From an uncultured Porphyromonas sp. (lineage in GTDB: Bacteria; Bacteroidota; Bacteroidia; Bacteroidales; Porphyromonadaceae): 61,042 nt of DNA. The notes beneath the pieces were generated by a model. The model was given only the letters and a program-made list of their open reading frames with translations. It was not told where the DNA came from and made no database searches. Location: positions 1 through 61,042 of the forward strand of contig NZ_CAJZFJ010000003.1 in assembly GCF_915070105.1 (NCBI RefSeq). Reading direction: 5' to 3'. Made by a program: the position numbers and the translations under genes. Within the stretch, counting starts at the first letter, position 1. The number at the start of each line of letters is the position of its first letter. This document shows positions 42,766-50,954 of the stretch, piece by piece.

Positions 42766-44472
42766 ATGAAGCTGAACATGAACTTCCGCCCTATGCTCCT
42801 GGATAGGCTCAAGGGCTACACGACGCAGATGCTCACCCGAGACCTAATGGCTGGGCTGATCGTGGGGATTGTCGCCCTGCCTATGGCTATTGCCTTCGCT
42901 ATCGCTAGCGGAGTGTCGCCCGAGGTCGGGCTGGTCACAGCTGTCATCGGGGGCTTCATCGTCGCTGCCCTCGGGGGAAGCTCCGTACAGATAGGTGGCC
43001 CGACGGGAGCCTTCATCATCATTGTCCTCGGGATCATCGGGGAGTATGGGATGAGTGGCTTGCTACTGGCGACACTTATGGCGGGGATTCTACTGGTGCT
43101 GATGGGCGTCTTGGGCTTAGGCTCTCTGATTAAGTTTATTCCCTATCCTATTATCTTGGGCTTCACGGCTGGTATCGCCGTGACGATCTTCACCACTCAG
43201 GTCAATGACCTCTTTGGGCTAGGGCTGACTTCGCTCCCCAAGGAGTTTGTGCCTAAGTGGGGCGTACTCCTCTCCTCGCTCGGAGAGACCCATTGGCTGA
43301 CTCTAGCCGTGGGGATTGGGAGCATCGTGATCATCCAACTCACCCCTCGTGTGACGAAGGTGATCCCAGGTTCGCTGGTAGCGATCGTGGTGATGACCCT
43401 CGTAGGCTATGCCCTGAAGACTTGGGGTGGGGTCACCGACCTCGTCACCATCGGAGACCGCTATCAGATTTCCACCGCTCTGCTGACCCCCGTAGCCCCC
43501 GAGCTGAGCTGGCAGGCCATAGGAGCACTGATCTCACCCGCCTTCACGATCGCCCTCTTGGGAGCTATTGAGTCCCTCCTCTCGGCGAGTGTGGCCGATG
43601 GGGTGATCGGGGAGCGACACCGCTCCAATACCGAGCTGATCGCTCAGGGGGTCGCCAATATCATCGTCCCCTTCGTGGGCGGTATCCCTGTGACGGGTGC
43701 GATCGCTCGTACCATGACCAATATCAACAATGGGGGGCGCACCCCCGTCGCCGGTATGGTACATGCTATCGTCCTGCTACTGATCTTCCTCTTCCTCATG
43801 CCACTGACGGCCTATATCCCGATGGCTTGTCTGGCGGGTGTGCTGGTGGTGATCTCCTACAACATGAGTGGATGGCGGTCGGTACGCGCCTCGCTACGTG
43901 GCCCGCGCAGTGATGTGGCGGTGCTGGCGACGACCTTCCTGCTGACGGTGCTCTTTGACCTAACGATCGCTATAGAACTAGGGCTACTGCTCTCTATGCT
44001 CCTCTTCATGCGCCGTATGGTGGAGTCTACGAAGATCCTCGTTTCCCGCAAGGAGCTCGCCCTACATGCCCACGGCGATGACGGGCATCATGGGACGCAG
44101 GAGGTGCTCACCCTGCCCGATGGGGTAGAGGTCTATGAGATCGATGGGCCTTTCTTCTTCGGTATTGCTAACCGCTTCGAGGAACTGGTTATCGCCACCC
44201 GAGATCGCCCGAAGGTACGTATCCTGCGTATGCGCTTTGTGCCCTTCATGGACTCGACGGCCGTGCGCAACCTCCATATCCTCGTCGAGACCTCCCGCAC
44301 ACAGGGTGTACAGCTCGTCCTCTCGGGGGTCAATCCTCGGGTACGTGCCACACTCGAGGCCACCGAGATCGCAGATCTCATCGGAGAGCGTTATATTTGC
44401 TCTGATATTCACCAGGCACTAGAGGCCGCACAGTCATATATTAGCGAAGACAAAGAGAATGAAGATAGGTAA
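42766..44472 (+). CDS. SulP family anion transporter
   Basis: SulP (SLC26-type) proteins transport sulfate, bicarbonate or other anions. From the ATG at 42766 it has 568 residues. A longer open frame starts at 42625, but the promoter at 42689-42718 lies within it. An SD-like AAGGAGGA sits at 42737-42744, 22 nt before this ATG, too far to be decisive. About 10-14 membrane helices run from residue 22 to 400. They include the family signature AGLIVGIVALPMAIAFAIASGVSPEVGL (near 22-50), GGSSVQIGGPTGAFIIIV, and GAIARTMTNINNGGRTPVAGMVHAI. A C-terminal STAS domain (about 430-550) has VEVYEIDGPFFFGIANRFEEL and MDSTAVRNLHILVETSR. The substrate is unknown. It overlaps dus by 14 nt. Confidence 0.92.
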   Translation: MKLNMNFRPMLLDRLKGYTTQMLTRDLMAGLIVGIVALPMAIAFAIASGVSPEVGLVTAVIGGFIVAALGGSSVQIGGPTGAFIIIVLGIIGEYGMSGLLLATLMAGILLVLMGVLGLGSLIKFIPYPIILGFTAGIAVTIFTTQVNDLFGLGLTSLPKEFVPKWGVLLSSLGETHWLTLAVGIGSIVIIQLTPRVTKVIPGSLVAIVVMTLVGYALKTWGGVTDLVTIGDRYQISTALLTPVAPELSWQAIGALISPAFTIALLGAIESLLSASVADGVIGERHRSNTELIAQGVANIIVPFVGGIPVTGAIARTMTNINNGGRTPVAGMVHAIVLLLIFLFLMPLTAYIPMACLAGVLVVISYNMSGWRSVRASLRGPRSDVAVLATTFLLTVLFDLTIAIELGLLLSMLLFMRRMVESTKILVSRKELALHAHGDDGHHGTQEVLTLPDGVEVYEIDGPFFFGIANRFEELVIATRDRPKVRILRMRFVPFMDSTAVRNLHILVETSRTQGVQLVLSGVNPRVRATLEATEIADLIGERYICSDIHQALEAAQSYISEDKENEDR

Positions 44473-45460
44473 GATCGATCTAGGGCATGAACCCCTACTC
44501 TTAGCCCCGATGGAGGATGTGACGGATGTCGCCTTTCGCCTCCTCTGCAAGCGGTTCGGAGCCGATCTTGTCTACACGGAGTTCCTAAGTGCCGATGCCC
44601 TGATCCGTCAGGTAGCGGGGACGACACGCAAGCTGGCTATCGACCCAGAGGAGCGTCCCGTAGCGATCCAGATCTACGGGCGTGAGGTAGAGCCGATGGT
44701 AGAGGCAGCACGTATCGCAGAGGCTGCGGGGCCCGAGCTGCTGGATCTAAACTTTGGCTGTCCCGTCAAGCGGGTAGCAGGTAAGGGGGCAGGCAGTGGG
44801 ATGCTTCGCTGTCCCGATCAGATGCTACGTATCGTCAAGGAGGTCGTCCGGGCTGTGAACATCCCCGTGACCGTCAAGACCCGCCTAGGCTGGGATAACG
44901 AGAGCAAGATCATCGTCGAGCTAGCCGAGGCACTGCAGGACTGTGGGATCCAGGCACTCACGATCCACGGACGGACACGTGCCCAGATGTACACTGGGCA
45001 GGCCGACTGGAGCCTCATCGGAGCTGTGAAGGCCAACCCTCGGATGCATATCCCTATTATCGGTAACGGAGACATCACTACGGGAGAGGAGGCTCGCCGA
45101 GCCTTCGACACTTATGGCGTCGATGCCGTGATGGTCGGACGTGCCACGATCGGGCAACCCTGGATCTTCGAGCAGATGAAGTACTTCCTCCAGACAGGTC
45201 AGGAGCCCCCCCTGAGAGCCAAGGCATTCTATGTGGACATCCTGCGTCAGCTCGTGGATAACAATATCCACAAGCTCGATGAACGTCGGGGTATCCTCCA
45301 TAGTCGCCGTCATATAGCAGCGAGCCCAATCTTCAAGGGCATCGACAACTTCCGCCCCGTGCGCATCGCTATGCTCCAGGCGACGACACGAGAGACCCTC
45401 TTCCACGAGATCGCACGAGCCGAGGAGCTACTCCTCAGTACGGGGACACACTGGAGCTAA
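44459..45460 (+). CDS. tRNA-dihydrouridine synthase (DusB-like)
   Basis: Dus enzymes reduce uridine to dihydrouridine in tRNA with FMN and NAD(P)H. The 333-residue product begins MKIGKIDLGHEPLLLAPMEDVTDVAFRLL, the DusB-type start. It has LDLNFGCPVKRVAGKGAGSGML (about 98-119) with the catalytic Cys, RLGWD, TIHGRTRAQMYTGQADW, NGDITT and VDAVMVGRATIGQPWIFEQ. The FMN motifs fit DusB/Dus family I. It overlaps the end of sulP by 14 nt, so the two are co-transcribed. Confidence 0.95.
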   Translation: MKIGKIDLGHEPLLLAPMEDVTDVAFRLLCKRFGADLVYTEFLSADALIRQVAGTTRKLAIDPEERPVAIQIYGREVEPMVEAARIAEAAGPELLDLNFGCPVKRVAGKGAGSGMLRCPDQMLRIVKEVVRAVNIPVTVKTRLGWDNESKIIVELAEALQDCGIQALTIHGRTRAQMYTGQADWSLIGAVKANPRMHIPIIGNGDITTGEEARRAFDTYGVDAVMVGRATIGQPWIFEQMKYFLQTGQEPPLRAKAFYVDILRQLVDNNIHKLDERRGILHSRRHIAASPIFKGIDNFRPVRIAMLQATTRETLFHEIARAEELLLSTGTHWS

Positions 45461-45505
45461 CACATCGCATATACAGACATCTTATATAGATACTATTCAT
45501 AGTAC

Positions 45506-46642
45506 ATGAAGACGAATCTCTATCTAACGCCTCTCCTACTCTCGCTAGCCCTCTTCTGTGGGTGCAGTCGTTCGGGGCAGCAGCACTTCTCCGTCTCGGG
45601 GACGATCACAGACGCCTCGGGTAAGGTACTCTACCTAGAGACCACGAGTTCCGATGAGGCACAGACCCTAGACTCTGTGGTCCTAGGGCAGGATGGGCGC
45701 TTCTCCTTCGAGGGAGAGGGACATGCCTACCCGATGTTCTACCGCCTAAGGCTGGGCGAGGAGTCCATCCCCTTCGCCGCTGATTCGCTGACGCAACTTA
45801 GCTTGACGGCTTCGGGCGATAGCCTCTTTGCCTCTTACCGCCTGACCAAGGCAGAGGCCTACAACGAACAGATACGAGAGATCAGTCACCTACGCTGGCA
45901 GACGGATCGTGCGATCGAGGCCTTCATCGCCTCGCTCCCCACACTTAAGATGACGCAGGAGGGGATAGAGCAGCATCTCGATTCGCTGAGTGGAGGACTC
46001 AAGGAGGTACTGAAGAGTCGCTATATCTACGCAGACCCCAAGAGTCCAGCGGCCTACTTTGCCCTCCTACAGACCTATCGTGGGGGCGCCTATTTCTCCG
46101 TAGAGACACCTGCTGATGCCAAGGCCTATGCCGCTGTGGCGACAGCCTACGACACCTTCTACCCCACAGCCCCCTATACCGCTCTGCTCAAGGAAGCCGC
46201 ACTTACGGCACTAGCCAACCAAAGAGCTCACTACCGAGCACAGAATCCCGACACCACGCAGAGAGCTAAGCCCCATGTCGTGGACTACCCAGAGCTCAAG
46301 CTACGAGACAAGTCTGGTCAGGAGATCTCCCTCACCGAGGTGGCATCCCGTGGCCCTGTCCTCCTGAGCTTCACCTCCTACGCTCAGGAGTGGTCTCCCG
46401 AGCTCGTTGCCCAGCTACGAGCCCTACACGAGAGCCATCCCGAGATCACTATCTATGAGGTGTCCCTCGATCGTGATGCCTACTTCTGGAAGAATGCTAC
46501 ACGCACCCTACCCTGGATCAGCGTGCATGACCCCTCGGGGAGAAGCCTCTCGACCTACAATGTCCAGCAGCTCCCCACCTTCTTCTCCATACGAGGAAGC
46601 GAGCTCAAGCGCCTTGCTTCTCCTCGGGAGATGATCAAGTAA
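45506..46642 (+). CDS. DUF4369/thioredoxin-like lipoprotein lacking the redox cysteines
   Basis: The 378-residue product has a lipoprotein signal (MKTNLYLTPLLLSLALFCGC, lipobox at C20). A DUF4369-like beta domain follows (about 28-120, FSVSGTITDASGKVLYLETTSSDEAQTLDSVV...), then a helical middle and a TlpA-like thioredoxin fold (about 255-378, LKLRDKSGQEISLTEVASRGPVLLSF). Where related proteins have a CxxC after a WASWCxPC-like loop, this one has SYAQEWSPEL, with no cysteine in the domain. It ends LKRLASPREMIK. It therefore cannot be a normal disulfide oxidoreductase, and I infer a binding or scaffold role. mltG follows after 10 nt. Confidence 0.85.
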   Translation: MKTNLYLTPLLLSLALFCGCSRSGQQHFSVSGTITDASGKVLYLETTSSDEAQTLDSVVLGQDGRFSFEGEGHAYPMFYRLRLGEESIPFAADSLTQLSLTASGDSLFASYRLTKAEAYNEQIREISHLRWQTDRAIEAFIASLPTLKMTQEGIEQHLDSLSGGLKEVLKSRYIYADPKSPAAYFALLQTYRGGAYFSVETPADAKAYAAVATAYDTFYPTAPYTALLKEAALTALANQRAHYRAQNPDTTQRAKPHVVDYPELKLRDKSGQEISLTEVASRGPVLLSFTSYAQEWSPELVAQLRALHESHPEITIYEVSLDRDAYFWKNATRTLPWISVHDPSGRSLSTYNVQQLPTFFSIRGSELKRLASPREMIK

Positions 46643-46652
46643 CGACAGCCCA

Positions 46653-47765
46653 ATGAACAGACGCTCCACCCCCCTCCATCGTCGTATCGGTAGCTACCGC
46701 TCGTCCCTCTCCTCCAAGCGGAGAGGACGCAGTAGGGGGAGAAGGATCGGGCGTATCGCCCTCGTATTCCTCCTCTTCATCCTCCTTGCCCTCACCGCAG
46801 GCGGGGTATACCTCTATAATACCCCTGCAGGAAGAGGAGCAGAGGAGACGACCTACCTACTCATTGCTCCAGGATCGGGATATGCCCAGCTAGAGAAGCA
46901 GATCCAGAGCAAGATCTGGCTCCGCTTCCCAGCCCTCTTCCGCTACTATGCCCAGTGGAGAGGCTTGACGACAGGTTCCCTACGCTCAGGACGCTATGCT
47001 ATCCCCCGAGGAGCTACGATGCCCGAGCTTGTGGATATTCTCCAGCGAGGGGAGCAGGCGCCACTGACGATTACCCCTACGGCGCAGAGGACGGAGGCGG
47101 AGATCATAGACTTTCTCTCCTCCCATCTTTGGCTACGGGCTGATAGCCTTCGTGCGCTGATGCACAGCCCGAGGATGCAGGAGCGTTATGGTGTCAGTGC
47201 CGAGGCCTTCCGTGCCGAGGTCCTTCGTCAGCCCCTCACGGTCTACTGGGATACCTCAGCTGAGGCCTTGCTGGATAGTATCCATAGCGGGTACTTGAGT
47301 TTCTGGAGTGGAGCACGTAGCACGCAGGCGGCAGCGCTTGGTCTTAGTCCACTGCAGGTGACGACGCTTGCCTCGATCGTGGAGAGTGAGTCCGCCAAGT
47401 CCGATGAATATAGGCGCATAGCAGGGCTGTACCTCAATCGCCTTCGCCAAGGTATCCGCCTACAGTCCGACCCGACGGTGAAGTTTGCCCTCGGGGACTT
47501 TTCGCTGCGTCGTATCCGTGCTGAGCACCTCACCGTCACCTCCCCCTACAATACCTATCAGGTCGTAGGGCTCCCTCCCGCTCCCATCGTCCTCCCTCGT
47601 ACCTCTACCATCGATAGTGTACTCTCAGCCGAGCAGCACGACTATATCTATATGTGCGCACGTGAGGACTTCTCGGGCTACCATAGCTTTGCCCCTGACT
47701 ATGCCATACACCTAGCCAACGCTCGGCGCTATCAGCAGGAGCTCAATAGGCGTGGAATCAACTAA
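46653..47765 (+). CDS. mltG: Endolytic murein transglycosylase MltG (YceG)
   Basis: MltG cuts nascent glycan strands and sets their length. The 370-residue product has a basic cytoplasmic N-terminus (about 1-35), one membrane segment (about 36-55, IGRIALVFLLFILLALTAGGVYLY) and a LysM-like part. The YceG domain carries SIVESESAKSDEYRRIAGLYLNRL (about 247-270), where the Glu before Ser is the expected catalytic acid. IRLQSDPTVKFALGDF and SPYNTYQVVGLPPAPI follow. Gene order with tcdA 9 nt later fits an operon. Confidence 0.93.
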   Translation: MNRRSTPLHRRIGSYRSSLSSKRRGRSRGRRIGRIALVFLLFILLALTAGGVYLYNTPAGRGAEETTYLLIAPGSGYAQLEKQIQSKIWLRFPALFRYYAQWRGLTTGSLRSGRYAIPRGATMPELVDILQRGEQAPLTITPTAQRTEAEIIDFLSSHLWLRADSLRALMHSPRMQERYGVSAEAFRAEVLRQPLTVYWDTSAEALLDSIHSGYLSFWSGARSTQAAALGLSPLQVTTLASIVESESAKSDEYRRIAGLYLNRLRQGIRLQSDPTVKFALGDFSLRRIRAEHLTVTSPYNTYQVVGLPPAPIVLPRTSTIDSVLSAEQHDYIYMCAREDFSGYHSFAPDYAIHLANARRYQQELNRRGIN

Positions 47766-47774
47766 CCCTAGGCA

Positions 47775-48524
47775 ATGATCGATCACAAGGTTTGGACAGA
47801 ACGTACACGTCTCCTGCTGGGGAATGAACGAGCAGAGGAGCTACGAGCCTGTCATGTGCTCCTAGTTGGGCTCGGTGGTGTCGGGGGAATGGCTGCCGAG
47901 ATGCTCGTGCGAGGAGGGATCGGGCGGATGACCATCGTCGATGCCGATATCATCCAGCCCTCCAATATCAATCGTCAGATCGTAGCCACACAGAGCCATC
48001 TAGGAGAGGCGAAGGCCTTTGTCCTTGCAGAGCGCCTACGGGATATCAATTCCGAGCTGGAGCTGGAGGTCATACAGGAATTCCTACGAGACGATAGTAT
48101 GGTGGAGCTCCTTGCCCGTCATCCCTATGACTTCGTCGTCGATGCGATCGACTCACTTAGCCCCAAGGTACACTTGATTGCCTTGGCTAGGCAGAATGAT
48201 CTGCCTATCATCAGTTCGATGGGCGCAGGAGCTAAGAGTGATCCGAGCCTAATCCATCAGGCTGACCTCTCTCGTAGCTACAACTGCGCCCTAGCAAGAG
48301 CCCTGCGTAAGCGACTACGCAAGCTCGGTATCACCCGTGGCGTCCCCGTCATCTTCTCCTCGGAGCTCCCCGACGAGGAGGCGGTACTGGAGATCCAGGG
48401 TGAGCCCTGCAAGCGCTCTACCGCAGGCACCATATCCTATATGCCTGCCCTCTTTGGCTGTCAGCTAGCAGCCTATGTACTCCGTCATATCACAGCACGA
48501 TCATTCGCAAGACCCCAATCATGA
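47775..48524 (+). CDS. tcdA: tRNA threonylcarbamoyladenosine dehydratase (TcdA, ThiF/E1 family)
   Basis: TcdA cyclises threonylcarbamoyladenosine at A37 of ANN-decoding tRNAs using ATP. The 249-residue product has the nucleotide loop VLLVGLGGVGGMAAEMLVRGGIGRMTIVDADIIQPSNINRQ (the E1-like family motif, about 28-70). D-rich VVDAIDSLSPKVHL (about 120-135) follows, then GPVIFSSELPDEE and TISYMPALFGCQLAAYVLRHI. The final four bases overlap the start of the following ABC gene (ATGA), a sign of translational coupling. Strong family match. Confidence 0.92.
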   Translation: MIDHKVWTERTRLLLGNERAEELRACHVLLVGLGGVGGMAAEMLVRGGIGRMTIVDADIIQPSNINRQIVATQSHLGEAKAFVLAERLRDINSELELEVIQEFLRDDSMVELLARHPYDFVVDAIDSLSPKVHLIALARQNDLPIISSMGAGAKSDPSLIHQADLSRSYNCALARALRKRLRKLGITRGVPVIFSSELPDEEAVLEIQGEPCKRSTAGTISYMPALFGCQLAAYVLRHITARSFARPQS

Positions 48525-49846
48525 TCATACAAGCAACGAACATACACAAGAGCTTCGGCTCCCTAGAGGTGCTCAAGGGTATAGACCTCACTGTACAGCA
48601 GGGAGAGATCATCTCCATCGTAGGCGCAAGTGGGGCTGGTAAGACCACGCTCCTACAGATCCTCGGGACGCTAGAGCAGGCCGACCCAGGTGCCTCCATT
48701 CAGGTGCTGGGTGAGGAGGTAACGGGGCTCGGGACAAGGCGTACCGCAGAGCTACGCAATCGTACGATGGGCTTCATCTTTCAGGCGCATCAGCTCCTTC
48801 CTGAGTTTACGGCTCTGGAGAATGTCATGATACCAGCTATGATCCTTGGGGAGTCAAAGGATACGATACGTGAGCGAGCGTTACAGCTCCTAGACCGACT
48901 TGGGCTCAGGGAACGTGCTAGTCACAAACCCTCACAGCTCTCGGGGGGGGAGAGTCAGCGTGTAGCAGTCGCACGAGCTCTAATCAATGAGCCTGCTGTG
49001 ATCTTCGCTGACGAACCCTCGGGGAGCCTAGATACGGCCAACAAGGAGAGTCTGCACCAGCTCATATTCGATCTGCGTAGAGAGCTCGGGCAGACGTTTG
49101 TGATCGTCACGCACGACCCCGAGTTCGCTCGTCGTGCAGACCGCATGATCGTCCTCAAGGATGGACGTATCCAGTCGATTGAGGATGCTCCTAGTCGCTA
49201 TGCCCCATCTCCAGGGGCTACGTCTCTCTCATCCTCTGCTCCTACTGCGACGCCTTCCCCTACGCCCACGGCGACAACTCCGTCTCCCTCCACGGCTACA
49301 CCTTCTCCAGCTCCTGCGGCGAAGCCTACACCCGCACCCACGACAGCGACTGCGCCTGCATCCACGACGAAGTCTGTGGAGCCTACTCCTTCGCCAGCCA
49401 AGGCACAGCCCGAGGCTGTAATACCTAGACCCGAGTCGAAGCCTTCGACCGAAGCCCCTCGCCCCGCTACCGCCAAGCGACCTACGGCGCAGGCAAGCAG
49501 TCAGCCTACGACGCAGGCTACACCCCCTACTGCGACGAAAAGCCAGCCCCGCCCTGTGTCCCAACCACGACTACAGCCCACTGCACACCCACACGCCCAG
49601 CCTGCGGTATCTCAGCGTCCCTCGTCTACCAAGAGTAATCCCCTAGCACCCAAGCGGACTAGTGCTCCTATTGGTCCTCAAGACTCGGAGGACGGGCCAG
49701 AGCCAGTAACCATCTGTATCTCCCCTGAGCCTCCTACGCTCTCTATGTCCTCTACCCCTGAGCCTACACCTAAGGGGACGACACCCGAGGATCCCGAGGA
49801 AGCTCGTACCCGAGCTCTAGCGGAGGCAATCGAGCAAGTCTGGTAA
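48521..49846 (+). CDS. LolD-like ABC transporter ATPase with a long Pro/Thr/Ala-rich tail
   Basis: The first 222 residues are a complete lipoprotein-export-type ATPase. Walker A is GASGAGKT (35-42), the Q-loop is FQAHQLLPEF, the signature is LSGGESQRVAVARAL (140-154), Walker B is VIFADEPSGSLD (160-171) and the switch is H198. This fits LolD or related MacB/FtsE-like ATPases. From about 224 to 441 there is a low-complexity tail rich in Pro, Thr, Ala and Ser (APTATPSPTPTATTPSPST, QPTTQATPPTATK), ending PEEARTRALAEAIEQVW. Normal LolD proteins end near 225-235. The tail may be disordered. The start is 4 nt inside the preceding gene. No permease is in the window, so the partner is unknown. A frameshift fusion is unlikely: the tail stays in frame with varied codons. 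Confidence 0.85.
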   Translation: MIIQATNIHKSFGSLEVLKGIDLTVQQGEIISIVGASGAGKTTLLQILGTLEQADPGASIQVLGEEVTGLGTRRTAELRNRTMGFIFQAHQLLPEFTALENVMIPAMILGESKDTIRERALQLLDRLGLRERASHKPSQLSGGESQRVAVARALINEPAVIFADEPSGSLDTANKESLHQLIFDLRRELGQTFVIVTHDPEFARRADRMIVLKDGRIQSIEDAPSRYAPSPGATSLSSSAPTATPSPTPTATTPSPSTATPSPAPAAKPTPAPTTATAPASTTKSVEPTPSPAKAQPEAVIPRPESKPSTEAPRPATAKRPTAQASSQPTTQATPPTATKSQPRPVSQPRLQPTAHPHAQPAVSQRPSSTKSNPLAPKRTSAPIGPQDSEDGPEPVTICISPEPPTLSMSSTPEPTPKGTTPEDPEEARTRALAEAIEQVW

Positions 49847-49864
49847 TCCCCCCTCTCTATCTCC

Positions 49865-50575
49865 ATGCGACAGACGGATCGGATATTAGGACGAGCGGAG
49901 CGCAAGGTCATGATCATCCTCTTGCTCCTCCTCTCCTCTGCGCTGGCGGTCTATGCCCTCACGGCTCATCGCTCCTCTTCCTCGGCATCTGTATCAGCAG
50001 GGGCACAGCAGACTGCGGAGACTCCAAACACCTCGCCTAATCCGATAGGGGCGAAGCATGCTCACTCCGATAGTCTCATCACCGATGAGCACTATGTCGG
50101 TGGACCAACGAGCCGAGGGGCACGTGTGGAGAAGTTCAGACGTTACGTCCAGCTGGACCTCAACCGTGTGGACTCCCTCACCCTACTACGTATCCCGGGG
50201 GTAGGTCCAGCCTTTGCTCATCGTATCCTCTCCTTCCGCCAAGTCCTCGGGGGCTACTATACCGTCCTACAGCTACAGGAGGTATATGGAGTGGATGAGG
50301 ATAAGTTTCTAGAGCTACGCCCGTGGTTTGTCATCAAGACTCCACCTCATACCCATCAGCTCTCGACGCTAAGGGCGGACTCGATCCCATGGCATCCCTA
50401 CCTAAGCCGAGCGACACAGCGAGCCCTACATCGCATGGTGCTACGGCATGGTAGGCGCTTGACGTGGCAGATCCTTCGTCACGAGGGTACGTTTACCCGT
50501 GATGATAGTATTCGGCTAAGCCCTTACTTCGTGGATGCTCCTGTGGGGGCAGATAGTACGGAGCGTGGGGCATAG
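49865..50575 (+). CDS. Helix-hairpin-helix protein (ComEA-like), membrane-anchored
   Basis: The 236-residue product has an N-terminal membrane anchor (about 14-36, KVMIILLLLLSSALAVYALTA) and a polar Ser/Thr/Ala linker. A helix-hairpin-helix repeat near 95-150 follows (QLDLNRVDSLTLLRIPGVGPAFAHRILSFRQVLGGYYTVLQLQEVYGVDEDKFLEL), with GVGP as the hairpin. A second, degenerate HhH-like part is at 175-225 (PYLSRATQRALHRMVLRHGR). It resembles ComEA-like DNA-binding proteins that help with DNA uptake or binding at the membrane. It lies 18 nt after the ABC ATPase gene. Confidence 0.8.
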   Translation: MRQTDRILGRAERKVMIILLLLLSSALAVYALTAHRSSSSASVSAGAQQTAETPNTSPNPIGAKHAHSDSLITDEHYVGGPTSRGARVEKFRRYVQLDLNRVDSLTLLRIPGVGPAFAHRILSFRQVLGGYYTVLQLQEVYGVDEDKFLELRPWFVIKTPPHTHQLSTLRADSIPWHPYLSRATQRALHRMVLRHGRRLTWQILRHEGTFTRDDSIRLSPYFVDAPVGADSTERGA

Positions 50576-50639
50576 GGTACGCACTCCAGAGCAGGCCTCT
50601 CCACCATATCACTCTCTCATCTCCTCTTATCTCCTCACT

Positions 50640-50822
50640 ATGGCTTATCGTCGTCCTCTGACCTATTCGCAGATGATCGTGATCGCTCTGCTCTGGCTTG
50701 CCCTCCTGGTGTGGATCCTCGTAGGCTCACCTCGACTTGATGGGCTCACTCTACTGACCCTTGCGGCCTCGGGGGTGATCGTCTTCTACCCGATCATCAA
50801 GAGCTATCGTGAGCGCAAATAG
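50640..50822 (+). CDS. Small membrane protein of unknown function (60 aa)
   Basis: The ATG at 50640 gives MAYRRPLTYSQMIVIALLWLALLVWILVGS..., with two likely membrane segments (about 11-28 and 34-51) and a basic end (KSYRERK). A longer frame from 50535 overlaps the previous gene and has an unconvincing N-terminus. Similar small proteins occur in Bacteroidota but I do not recognise a named family. It is probably the last gene of the sulP-to-here run, with a terminator at 50861-50915. Confidence 0.6.
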   Translation: MAYRRPLTYSQMIVIALLWLALLVWILVGSPRLDGLTLLTLAASGVIVFYPIIKSYRERK

Positions 50823-50860
50823 CTAGGCTGACTCCCCACGCTCCCGCCCTACATATAGCG

Positions 50861-50915
50861 ATAAGCAGAGAGCACCGCCTCCCAATTCCTCTGGGGGGCG
50901 GTGCTTTCTGCTTAT
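50861..50915. terminator. Bidirectional terminator between the sulP run and yebC
   Basis: ATAAGCAGAGAGCACCGCCT (50861-50880) with CCC pairs with GGGGGGCGGTGCTTTCTGCTTAT-type sequence (50893-50915) over about 23 bp with two G-U pairs. Convergent genes end on both sides, so it probably stops both. Confidence 0.75.
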
Positions 50916-50954
50916 CTCGTCCGTGGTCTAGGGTGAGGGGTCACCCTAGGAGGG

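Noticed and set aside
49161..49564. Other-frame open frames across the LolD-like tail
   Set aside because: Leu/Arg/Pro or Arg/Gly repeats are shadows of the Pro/Thr/Ala-coding repeats; the ABC gene frame explains the sequence.
50535..50639. Longer start of the 60-residue membrane protein
   Set aside because: Overlaps the preceding gene by 41 bp and adds a low-quality N-terminus; the later ATG gives a clean membrane protein.
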